Shown here one piece after another: positions 1 to 5,741 of a stretch of DNA of 12,284 nt. Positions within the stretch are counted from its first letter, which is position 1, and each line of letters begins with the position of its first letter. The stretch comes from Candidatus Iainarchaeum sp. (GTDB lineage Archaea > Micrarchaeota > Micrarchaeia > Anstonellales > Bilamarchaeaceae), in contig JAQTMJ010000009.1 in NCBI GenBank assembly GCA_028714395.1, positions 1 through 12,284 of the forward strand. Direction: 5' to 3'. The position numbers and the translations under genes are program-made. The notes beneath the pieces were generated by a model that made no database searches, was not told the origin of the DNA, and worked only from the letters and a program-made list of their open reading frames with translations.

Positions 1-117
1 GCGCACGAGCTGTTTTACGAGATTATAAATGAAACGAAAACAGAGTTCAGGAGGGCAGGAGTGAAGGTGGAGAAGCTGGAAAGCAAGAAAGGGCAGAGGA
101 ATTTATCTGATTTCTGA
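1..117 (+). CDS. C-terminal fragment of an unidentified protein
   Basis: Reading frame 1 is open from the left edge to a TGA at 115-117 and gives the last 38 residues of a protein. The fragment is highly charged and rich in Lys, Glu and Arg, probably helical, and ends in LSDF. No motif identifies it. Codon use (AAG, GAG, GGA, AGG) resembles the clear genes downstream. The palindrome before the next gene starts only 7 nt after this stop, so the next gene probably has its own promoter and is not simply co-transcribed. Confidence 0.6.
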   Translation, partial: AHELFYEIINETKTEFRRAGVKVEKLESKKGQRNLSDF

Positions 118-124
118 ACCCAGC

Positions 125-142
125 AACCTTATATGTAAGGTT
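125..142. promoter_or_regulatory. Palindromic operator/UAS candidate, copy 1, upstream of the HTH_10 gene
   Basis: The sequence reads AACCTTA, then TATG, then TAAGGTT: a perfect 7-bp inverted repeat with a 4-nt spacer. It ends 29 nt before the ATG at 172. A T-rich TATA-like stretch (GGTTTTTATTC, 139-149) lies about 27 nt before that ATG, so the palindrome sits at roughly -47 to -30 of a leaderless start. An upstream activator site would sit there. The same arms recur at 836-853. Confidence 0.6.
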
Positions 143-171
143 TTTATTCTTTCTTCGCCTTACTTCATTTC

Positions 172-843
172 ATGTGGGTCACCAAACTCAAATTGTATCA
201 CAAAGATTGCCCGATTGTGAACAGATGCGTGAAATTCGGGACGAGCGTGCTTTCTTACCCCAGGTCACACTACCGCAAAGCCGGGAATGTTTATGCGACC
301 ACCGTATGCAAGATAATAGGAAGTGAAGAAGCAAAGAAGGCGCAGTTTCTGGCTGACTTGAAAAAAGACCGGAAGATTTCCAGGCTGGATGTAAGCGGGG
401 ACGTGTTCGTCTATGAATACAATCTTGGAAAAACCGGGGAACACGTGATGCTTTATTTTGATCCTGAAATTGTTTTTGTGAAGCCGACTGTGAACTCTCC
501 TGACGGCCACGAATATTGGGAAGTTGCATCCTGGAGCAAGGAAAGGTTGGTCAAATTTGCCGAAGACCTGTCCAAACACATGGATTATTACGAGATGATG
601 TACATCCGCCAGACCACCCACGTGGAAGTTTATTTCCCTTCTGTAATGCCCAGGCTTTCCCCGGCACAGGAAAAAGCTCTTGTCCTTGCATATCAATGGG
701 GATATTACAACTATCCTAGGAAGGCTGACTTGAAGGATCTTGCAAAAAAACTTGGAATTTCAGTGGCCTCGTTCCAGGAGAGCCTGAGAAAAGCCGAGAA
801 CAAGGTCATACCCATGATGGTGGAAAGAATAGTCAAACCTTAG
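172..843 (+). CDS. HTH_10 (bacterio-opsin activator-type) transcriptional regulator
   Basis: This 223-residue protein carries the archaeal HTH_10 (Bat-type) DNA-binding domain at its C-terminus, about residues 162-214. It has the family pattern: LSPAQEKAL, then a GYYNYPRKADLKDLAKKLGIS core and a recognition helix ending in LRKAE. The N-terminal 155 residues resemble the small alpha/beta sensor-like part of such regulators and include two cysteines (C13, C19) in a DCPIVNRC segment that could bind a ligand or metal; that role is inferred. There are no membrane segments. The ATG at 172 has a TATA-like stretch about 27 nt upstream and no clear Shine-Dalgarno, which suggests a leaderless transcript. 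A palindrome precedes it, and a second copy overlaps its own stop codon (836-853), ahead of the next gene. It probably regulates itself and its two downstream neighbours. The family call is secure; the ligand is unknown. Confidence 0.88.
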   Translation: MWVTKLKLYHKDCPIVNRCVKFGTSVLSYPRSHYRKAGNVYATTVCKIIGSEEAKKAQFLADLKKDRKISRLDVSGDVFVYEYNLGKTGEHVMLYFDPEIVFVKPTVNSPDGHEYWEVASWSKERLVKFAEDLSKHMDYYEMMYIRQTTHVEVYFPSVMPRLSPAQEKALVLAYQWGYYNYPRKADLKDLAKKLGISVASFQESLRKAENKVIPMMVERIVKP

Positions 844-853
844 ATTTAAGGTT
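836..853. promoter_or_regulatory. Palindromic operator/UAS candidate, copy 2, upstream of the csaA-like gene
   Basis: The sequence reads AACCTTA, then GATT, then TAAGGTT: the same 7-bp arms and 4-nt spacer as at 125-142, with a different spacer sequence. It overlaps the last codons and the TAG stop of the regulator gene and ends 34 nt before the ATG at 888. A TATA-like stretch, CGTTTTATTGC, follows at 858-868, about 27 nt before that ATG. Arms kept identical while the spacer differs is what a dimer-binding site looks like. Confidence 0.65.
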
Positions 854-887
854 AAATCGTTTTATTGCACAAATGTGAAAATTCCCC

Positions 888-1217
888 ATGCTCACTTACG
901 AAGAGTTTCTGAAAGTTGATATGCGCATAGGGAAAATAATCGGGGTTGAGGATTTTCCGGCTGCGAAAAAACCATCCTACAAACTGAAACTGGACCTGGG
1001 ACCTGAAATAGGGATAAAGGCCTCATGTTCGCAGCTCACTCACTTCTACAAGAAGGAGGAGCTACTATGTAGATACGTAGTATGCGTTGTGAATTTCCCG
1101 CCGAAAATGATAGCGGATTTCAGTTCTGAAGTGCTCACATTGGGCGTATGGACTGATAGTGGTGTGGTCTATCTCCAGCCAGAGAGGGGCGTAAGGCCCG
1201 GCCTGCGGATTTCCTGA
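888..1217 (+). CDS. csaA: CsaA-like protein, tRNA-binding OB-fold (EMAPII/MetRS C-terminal type)
   Basis: The 109 residues match CsaA over the whole length: an N-terminal FLKVDMRIGKI strand, FPAAKKPSYKLKLD (about residues 23-36), EIGIKASCSQLT (40-51), the highly typical VVNFPPKMIADFSSEVLTLG (67-86) and a C-terminal LQPERGVRPG turn. Bacterial CsaA is a dimeric protein with a tRNA-binding OB-fold and reported chaperone or secretion-related activity; free-standing archaeal copies have no firmly settled role. It ends in TGA at 1215-1217. It lies 44 nt after the regulator and has its own palindrome and TATA-like stretch, so it is probably a separate leaderless transcript. No Shine-Dalgarno precedes the ATG, consistent with that. 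Confidence 0.9.
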   Translation: MLTYEEFLKVDMRIGKIIGVEDFPAAKKPSYKLKLDLGPEIGIKASCSQLTHFYKKEELLCRYVVCVVNFPPKMIADFSSEVLTLGVWTDSGVVYLQPERGVRPGLRIS

Positions 1218-1225
1218 TTTTAAAA

Positions 1226-1243
1226 TACCTTACAATTCAGGCT
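1226..1243. promoter_or_regulatory. Degenerate third copy of the palindromic element upstream of the radical SAM gene
   Basis: The sequence reads TACCTTA, then CAAT, then TCAGGCT. Against AACCTTA-N4-TAAGGTT it matches 11 of 14 arm positions. The similarity to copy 2 continues past the palindrome: both go on with AAAT and then a T-rich stretch. It ends 34 nt before the ATG at 1278, exactly the spacing seen in copy 2, but only 13 nt before the ATG at 1257. A possible TATA box (TTTTAAAATA, 1218-1227) overlaps its left edge. Confidence 0.4.
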
Positions 1244-1256
1244 AAATTCTTATCTA

Positions 1257-2996
1257 ATGTTGTGGTATTTCATAGTTATGAGCGTAGAGCATAGGAAAAC
1301 TGCCGGAGCAGTAACTGAGAACCTTTACGTTACTAGGAGTTCAAGTCCCCTGAGGCCTCCGCTTCTGGAAGATATGGGATTTTCAAGAGGGCAATCACTC
1401 ACGCACATGGAAAATGGCAGTGAACGCGCGAGGGTGTTGCTCATGGTTCCGCCTTATACAAGAATAAAGAGGAGGGCGCCTGAATCTCTAGGCTTCTGGC
1501 CGGAGCAAACGAAAAGGGTCGGAACTCCCATAGGGTTGCTGAGGCTTGGCACTGCAACGCAAAATGCGGGCTATTCTGTAAAAGTAATTGATGCTGCTGC
1601 GGAGGGTTTTGAAAACGAGACGTTGCTTGTGCCAGAGATGGGCATGTACAGGTATGGTCTGGCGGATGAAGAAATTACAAAAAGAATAATGGATTTCAGG
1701 CCGCACGTGATTGGGATAACCGCTGACTACACCTGCCAGTGGGGAAATGTACGGGCGCTTGCGGACCTGATGAAAAGGATTGATTCAAAGATAGTGGTGG
1801 TGCTTGGAGGAGCCCACGCAACCCTGGATTACAAAAATGCGCTGCTTGACTCCGCGGCAGATTATGTGGTTATGGGCGAAGGCGATCGCACCTTTGTTGA
1901 ATTGATTAAGATGTTGGAGAATAGGGAGGACAACAGGCAGATAAGGGGCATTGCTTTCAGGGAAAATGACTTCATAAGGGTGACTGAGGAAAGGCCGTTT
2001 GTTTCGCATTTAAGCGAATTGGGCGTTATCAATTACGATCTTGCGAATCTGGACCTGTATAGCGGGCCTGTGCACAGTGGAGGAAAAAGGCAACGCGATT
2101 ATGGGAGATGCACCTGCTTGTTCACCAGCGTGGGTTGCAACACCAGATGCAGATTCTGCACGATTCCAATCGTGAACGGACCGTTCAGGGCCCTTGATGC
2201 TGAGATTTTGGACAGCCAGCTCAGGCACCTGATAGTGCGCGGAGTTTCCGAAGTCATTCTTGAGGACGACAATCTGTTTCATGACCCACTCTGGACGCTC
2301 AAAGTGTGCGAACTGCTCAAAAAGCACGATGTGGCGTGGATGGAAGAGGGCGGGTTGGCGCTCTACGCGCTCATTGCCCTTCACCTGGGAAAACAGGCCG
2401 CTGGAGTTCTGGGAAGCGAATACAAAAAGCCTTTGTTTGAAAGAATAAGGAAGGCGATAGAAGATGGAGTAACCGCCGCGCAAGTGATAAAGGCAATGGC
2501 CGAAAGCGGCTGCTATTCAGTCTATCTTGCGGTTGAATCCGCAAACAGGAACAGTCTGCAAATTTCCGGGAAACCCGAGGCTAACACACTGGCCGAAATC
2601 ACTCTTGAGATAATCCGCCTTTTCAAGAAGCACGGAATAAAAGTTACCGGTGGCTTTATGCTCGGTTTCGCAGGACCGGACAGCACTGGTGGCGCGTTCG
2701 CGGAAAGCGAGGAGGATGTGATGAACACGTTTGCCTATGCGAAGATGCTGATGGACGAGGGAATGGATTTCGCGAACCCGTTCATAGTCACCCCGCTTCC
2801 AGGAACTCCTTTGGGGGAATGGCAGATGCAATTTGTGAGAAGGGATTACGATTTTTTTTCCCATGAGCTTGGAGTTATGGACCTTCCTTCACTCACGGCA
2901 AAGCGGTTAGAAGTGCTAAGAGCTCGGATGCTCCTGGAGATAAACGGAGAAACGAAGGTGGCGGAAATGCTAAGAACAGGAAGCTGGCCAGTTTGA
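1257..2996 (+). CDS. B12-binding-type radical SAM protein
   Basis: This 579-residue protein has the layout of the cobalamin-binding radical SAM family. Residues about 55-250 form a Rossmann-like B12-binding domain (RARVLLMVPP, VIGITADYT, VVVLGGAHATLD, YVVMGEGD) without the DxHxxG motif. Residues about 285-530 are the radical SAM barrel, whose 4Fe-4S cysteines are C294, C298 and C301 in GCNTRCRFC. LAVESANRNSL and TPLPGTPLGEW are typical late barrel motifs. Such enzymes do methylations, ring formations and other radical reactions; the substrate is not evident. Between HDVAWMEEGG and VIKAMAESG there are about 45 extra residues compared with a minimal barrel. The first 50 residues look unconserved. 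The ATG at 1278 (residue 8) is an attractive alternative start because it has the same spacing from the palindrome as the gene before. It ends in TGA and faces the minus-strand gene at 3045. Confidence 0.88.
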   Translation: MLWYFIVMSVEHRKTAGAVTENLYVTRSSSPLRPPLLEDMGFSRGQSLTHMENGSERARVLLMVPPYTRIKRRAPESLGFWPEQTKRVGTPIGLLRLGTATQNAGYSVKVIDAAAEGFENETLLVPEMGMYRYGLADEEITKRIMDFRPHVIGITADYTCQWGNVRALADLMKRIDSKIVVVLGGAHATLDYKNALLDSAADYVVMGEGDRTFVELIKMLENREDNRQIRGIAFRENDFIRVTEERPFVSHLSELGVINYDLANLDLYSGPVHSGGKRQRDYGRCTCLFTSVGCNTRCRFCTIPIVNGPFRALDAEILDSQLRHLIVRGVSEVILEDDNLFHDPLWTLKVCELLKKHDVAWMEEGGLALYALIALHLGKQAAGVLGSEYKKPLFERIRKAIEDGVTAAQVIKAMAESGCYSVYLAVESANRNSLQISGKPEANTLAEITLEIIRLFKKHGIKVTGGFMLGFAGPDSTGGAFAESEEDVMNTFAYAKMLMDEGMDFANPFIVTPLPGTPLGEWQMQFVRRDYDFFSHELGVMDLPSLTAKRLEVLRARMLLEINGETKVAEMLRTGSWPV

Positions 2997-3007
2997 ATGT
3001 GATGTTG

Positions 3008-3029
3008 CGGTGACACGAACATTTCACCG
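3008..3029. terminator. Hairpin in the gap between convergent genes
   Basis: CGGTGA (3008-3013) and TCACCG (3024-3029) form a perfect 6-bp stem with a 10-nt loop, placed in the 48-bp gap between the radical SAM gene and the minus-strand gene. On the minus strand a run of six Ts (3039-3044) follows the stop codon directly, which is what an archaeal U-tract terminator looks like. Function is inferred. Confidence 0.35.
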
Positions 3030-3044
3030 TTCAACGCAAAAAAC

Positions 3045-3725
3045 TTATCTGATTTCTAATGAATCAAACATCCTCAACTGTTCCGTAAGATATCTCACGT
3101 TGCTCGTAGTGATATGGCCCATACCAGCTTCTAGTTCGAGCACTTCCTTCACGAAGTTAGGAAAAATATTTACGATGTGTACACCTCCAAAAGGAATAAT
3201 GCCCGAAATCGTCATTTCTCGAGAGTTTATGCCTAAACCAGATAAGAGTCTATTTACATGGGGATCTATTGCAAGTGCAAGTATGACAAGTGCATCAGTT
3301 ACAGTTAATCCGTTCCTATCTAGCACTGATTTTGCATTATCCATCTCAGTGCGGTGCGTTGGTCTTTTAGGATCATGCGCACCTATTGCATCGGAAAGAA
3401 GAATAGTGGCTGGAGTTGTATAAACATGCCTGCCAGTGAGCCCTGTAATAATGGACGCATAGCCCTTGAGTGAAGATTCTAACTCGAGTATGCGAACCAC
3501 AGCGGCCATGAATTGCTCGAATGATATTGCTTTATGAAGAAAACCCGACGGGCTTTCTACTGTAGAGGACCGCACATTGCAACCGCCAAATCTCCTCTCT
3601 AAATTAGAGTCCGGATCAGTTCTTATCTCCCCTGGAGTTATTGCCAGCCCTTCAGTAGGCAGCAGTTGATTCAGGTTCCTAAGCGCGACGCGTATCTGCT
3701 GTGGCGTACCCGGTGACATTCTCAC
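3045..3725 (-). CDS. Uncharacterised protein, possibly longer at the N-terminus
   Basis: The frame gives 226 residues from a GTG at 3725 to a TAA. I do not recognise the family. It appears soluble and mixed alpha/beta, with no signal peptide or clear membrane span. The C-terminal half contains MDNAKSVLDRNGL, then DPHVNRLLSGLGI, a helix pattern faintly like Clp N-domain repeats; I would not assign function on that. Base use looks unlike its neighbours, with more AT and more CTA, AGT and TCT codons. It is flanked by genes on the other strand, so it may have been acquired. The frame stays open upstream of the GTG for 27 more codons and reads like protein. A TATA-like box at 3799-3808 predicts a transcription start near 3777, where an in-frame ATA lies (3777-3779). 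The GTG has no Shine-Dalgarno. Confidence 0.7.
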   Translation of the reverse strand: MRMSPGTPQQIRVALRNLNQLLPTEGLAITPGEIRTDPDSNLERRFGGCNVRSSTVESPSGFLHKAISFEQFMAAVVRILELESSLKGYASIITGLTGRHVYTTPATILLSDAIGAHDPKRPTHRTEMDNAKSVLDRNGLTVTDALVILALAIDPHVNRLLSGLGINSREMTISGIIPFGGVHIVNIFPNFVKEVLELEAGMGHITTSNVRYLTEQLRMFDSLEIR

Positions 3726-3798
3726 GATTAGGCGATTTTCAGGTCTAGCATTTACGCAATATCGACCACTGGTTTCTATGATGTAATTATGCAGATGG

Positions 3799-3808
3799 AT
3801 TATTTAAA
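3799..3808 (-). promoter_or_regulatory. TATA-box candidate for the minus-strand unknown gene
   Basis: On the minus strand this reads TTTAAATAAT, preceded by a purine-rich AAAGG that could be a BRE. A start about 26 nt downstream falls near 3777, 52 nt before the GTG at 3725 and on top of an in-frame ATA. Confidence 0.45.
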
Positions 3809-3845
3809 CCTTTTTCCTCTTTCTAACACACGAATATGTTACACG

Positions 3846-3855
3846 AATTTAAAAA
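3846..3855 (+). promoter_or_regulatory. TATA-box candidate for the trpB2 transcription unit
   Basis: AATTTAAAAA lies about 90 nt before the first well-supported ATG (3938). It predicts a transcript start near 3877 and a leader of about 60 nt. The leader holds an imperfect stem, GGGTCAGC (3886-3893) with GCCAGCCC (3900-3907), and a strong Shine-Dalgarno, GAGGTGA, at 3927-3933. I do not recognise a riboswitch in it. Confidence 0.45.
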
Positions 3856-3937
3856 CCTTTCTTAGCAAAGTATTGAGCAACGCAAGGGTCAGCTTGAAAG
3901 CCAGCCCGGCGCAAAACTACGCAAACGAGGTGAAAGC

Positions 3938-4039
3938 ATGGCAACGAACAGAAATGTCGGTTCCAGCAGCAAGAATGCCCCAGTGAGCGTGGTTTATCGG
4001 TGGCACGAAGGGGAATTACTTTTCGAGCGGTATAACTGA
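3938..4039 (+). CDS. Small 33-residue ORF with a strong Shine-Dalgarno
   Basis: The ATG at 3938 follows GAGGTGA with a 4-nt gap, the best ribosome-binding site in this stretch, so translation very probably starts here. The 33-residue product begins MATNRNVGSSSKNAP and stops at TGA 4037-4039. It matches nothing I know. Its 3' half overlaps, in another frame, the open frame that encodes the HTH segment below. Two readings are possible: a short leader peptide that couples translation to the HTH ORF, or the true N-terminus of the HTH protein, joined to it by a +1 frameshift that is programmed, a mutation or a sequence error. Confidence 0.45.
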   Translation: MATNRNVGSSSKNAPVSVVYRWHEGELLFERYN

Positions 4040-4199
4040 TACCACCGACCGCAGAAAAAAGATTGACGCGCAGAAGTTGCGCACTATTTTGTTCCTGCTC
4101 TTTGAAGAGAAGAGGGGAATCAGGGAAATAGCAGACATGCTCAGTGTCTCCCATATGACCGTATACAGGGCATTGGGGAACGTGGAGATGAAAGGGTGA
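4032..4199 (+). CDS. Small helix-turn-helix protein, start unresolved
   Basis: The frame ending at TGA 4197-4199 encodes a clear helix-turn-helix near its end: KRGIREIADMLSVSHMTVYR, with the alanine and turn positions expected of a resolvase or Trp-repressor-like HTH. It is preceded by a basic helix, DRRKKIDAQKLRTILFLLFE. The open frame runs back to a TGA at 3984 without any ATG or GTG. Candidate starts are ATA at 4032, which overlaps the stop of the 33-codon ORF and would suit translational coupling, TTG at 4077, or entry from that ORF by a +1 frameshift. I list the ATA, giving 55 residues. Its stop codon is part of the GGGTGA Shine-Dalgarno of the next ORF, so it is probably co-translated with it. 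A local regulator of the trpB2 unit is a reasonable inference but not shown. Confidence 0.5.
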   Translation: MTDTTDRRKKIDAQKLRTILFLLFEEKRGIREIADMLSVSHMTVYRALGNVEMKG

Positions 4200-4205
4200 A
4201 AAAAT

Positions 4206-4427
4206 ATGGGTTTAGCTTTAGGACTGGAAAGGAAAGAGAATGGAAAGACAGGGCAAATAAAGAAGCCAGGGAACGGCACGGGCCGCAACGGGCATTTCGT
4301 CAAACAGGCCGGACTAGAAATTCCGGTTGTCCCGGATGATGTGAAACTGAAAAATGCACTGGATAAAATGAAGCCCCAGCCGGAAGCGAGATATAATCTT
4401 GAGGAAATAGGGCGTTTTGGGTGTTGA
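4206..4427 (+). CDS. Uncharacterised 73-residue protein upstream of trpB2
   Basis: The ATG at 4206 has a GGGTGA Shine-Dalgarno (4194-4199) that overlaps the stop of the HTH ORF, and the ORF ends 3 nt before trpB2. The product is hydrophilic and basic in the first half (Gly, Lys and Asn rich), with a more ordered C-terminal half (VPDDVKLKNALDKM, ARYNLEEIGRFGC). I recognise no family. It is not an N-terminal part of TrpB2, because trpB2 has its own complete N-terminus. The tight spacing and Shine-Dalgarno favour a real gene over a chance frame. Confidence 0.5.
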   Translation: MGLALGLERKENGKTGQIKKPGNGTGRNGHFVKQAGLEIPVVPDDVKLKNALDKMKPQPEARYNLEEIGRFGC

Positions 4428-4430
4428 AAA

Positions 4431-5741
4431 ATGGGATATGTGAAAATAACTCTTGAAGAGGACGAAGTGCCGAGGAATTTCCAGAATATCCTTCCGGATT
4501 TGCCGAAGCCGCTGGAGCCGCCGCTGAATCCGGCAACGAACAAGCCCGTGGGGCCCTCTGATTTGGAGGCGATATTTCCGAAAGAGGTGATAAGGCAGGA
4601 GGTTTCCCAGGAAAGGTTCATCCCTATTCCTGAGGAAGTGAGGGAAGCGCTGCTGGTGCTCGGAAGGCCCACTCCGCTTTTTAGGGCGAGAAGGCTGGAA
4701 AAAGCGCTGAAAACGCCTGCGAAAATCTATTTCAAGCACGAGGGGCTGAATCCGTGCGGAAGCCATAAACCAAATACAGCGGTCGCACAGGCCTATTACA
4801 ACATGAAGGAAGGGGTGGAAAAGCTTGCAACCGAGACAGGGGCAGGGCAGTGGGGAACCGCGCTTTCCTACGCGACCATGCTCTTCGGCCTGGGATGCGA
4901 GGTGTTCATGGTGAAATCAAGCTTCGCGCAAAAGCCCTACAGGAAGATAATGATGGAAACCTACGGGGCGAAAGTGCACGCTTCGCCGAGCGAAATTACC
5001 TCTTATGGGAAAAAAGTATTGAAGGAAAAGCCCAACCACCCGGGAACTTTAGGAGTTGCTATAAGCGAGGCAATAGAAACGGTCGTGACGGACAAGAAGG
5101 GAAAAACCAAATACTCTTTGGGAAGCGTGCTCAACCACGTGTTGCTCCATCAGAGCGTAATCGGGCAGGAGGTGAGGGCGCAGCTCGCAAAGGCTGACGA
5201 GCAGGCTGATTACGTAATTGGATGTATTGGAGGAGGGAGCAATTTCGGGGGAATCGCGCTTCCTCTTATTTATGATAAGCTGAAGGGAAAGAATAATACT
5301 GAATTCATAGCAGTGGAGCCAATTGCGTGCCCTTCAACTACTAAAGGGGAATACAAATACGATTTCGGGGACAGCGCTGGAATGACTCCGCTCATGAAGA
5401 TGTACACCCTTGGAAAGGACTTCATCCCCGACCCGCTCCATGCAGGAGGCTTGAGGTACCACGGAATGGCGCCCATAATATCTCTCTTAGTGAATGAGAA
5501 AATGGTCAAGCCAGTCGCCTACAAGCAGAAGGAAGTGTTTGAAGCTGCGATGGTGTTCGCAAGGAGCGAAGGCATAATAGCCGCTCCGGAATCCTCGCAC
5601 GCGATAAAAGCAGCGATTGATAAGGCGCTGGAGTGCAGGAAAAAGAACGAGGAGAAAACTATTGTGTTCAATTTGAGCGGGCATGGATTATTGGATCTGG
5701 GAGGTTACGCTGATTACCTGGCTGGAAAAATAATCGATTAG
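4431..5741 (+). CDS. trpB2: Tryptophan synthase beta chain, TrpB2 type
   Basis: This 436-residue PLP enzyme joins indole and serine to make tryptophan. It is the TrpB2 form, recognised by its extended N-terminus ([20 protein letters not shown], then [20 protein letters not shown]), GSHKPN with the PLP lysine K113, ETGAGQWG (E135-G142), the phosphate-binding GGGSN at 267-271, [18 protein letters not shown] (386-391) and SGHG near the end. Length and ends match the family, so it is intact. TrpB2 proteins usually do not form the tight complex with TrpA that TrpB1 does, and no trpA or other trp gene is visible here, so it may recycle free indole or work apart from the main pathway. A weak Shine-Dalgarno (GGGTG) precedes the ATG. 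Its TAG stop overlaps the helicase stop on the other strand. Confidence 0.95.
   Translation: MGYVKITLEEDEVPRNFQNILPDLPKPLEPPLNPATNKPVGPSDLEAIFPKEVIRQEVSQERFIPIPEEVREALLVLGRPTPLFRARRLEKALKTPAKIYFKHEGLNPCGSHKPNTAVAQAYYNMKEGVEKLATETGAGQWGTALSYATMLFGLGCEVFMVKSSFAQKPYRKIMMETYGAKVHASPSEITSYGKKVLKEKPNHPGTLGVAISEAIETVVTDKKGKTKYSLGSVLNHVLLHQSVIGQEVRAQLAKADEQADYVIGCIGGGSNFGGIALPLIYDKLKGKNNTEFIAVEPIACPSTTKGEYKYDFGDSAGMTPLMKMYTLGKDFIPDPLHAGGLRYHGMAPIISLLVNEKMVKPVAYKQKEVFEAAMVFARSEGIIAAPESSHAIKAAIDKALECRKKNEEKTIVFNLSGHGLLDLGGYADYLAGKIID

Noticed and set aside
103..3057. The 13-mer TTATCTGATTTCT occurs at 103-115 and 3045-3057.
   Set aside because: A pair of identical 13-mers is expected by chance in about 12 kb, and the surroundings do not match.
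3880..3937. The leader before the 33-codon ORF looked vaguely like a riboswitch or structured RNA (GAAA loop, GCGCAAAACTACGC).
   Set aside because: The stem is imperfect and no known riboswitch core fits, including the cyclic-di-GMP type.
3789..5741. Four successive ORFs in the same frame separated only by TGA codons (3984, 4197, 4425), suggesting TGA readthrough or recoding.
   Set aside because: csaA, the radical SAM gene and ribA all end at TGA where their families end, so TGA is a normal stop here. The downstream ORFs also have their own Shine-Dalgarno sequences, and the TATA box lies inside the first ORF.
5738..5741. 4-nt tail-to-tail overlap of trpB2 and the helicase.
   Set aside because: Compact convergent ends are common in small archaeal genomes and need no special explanation.
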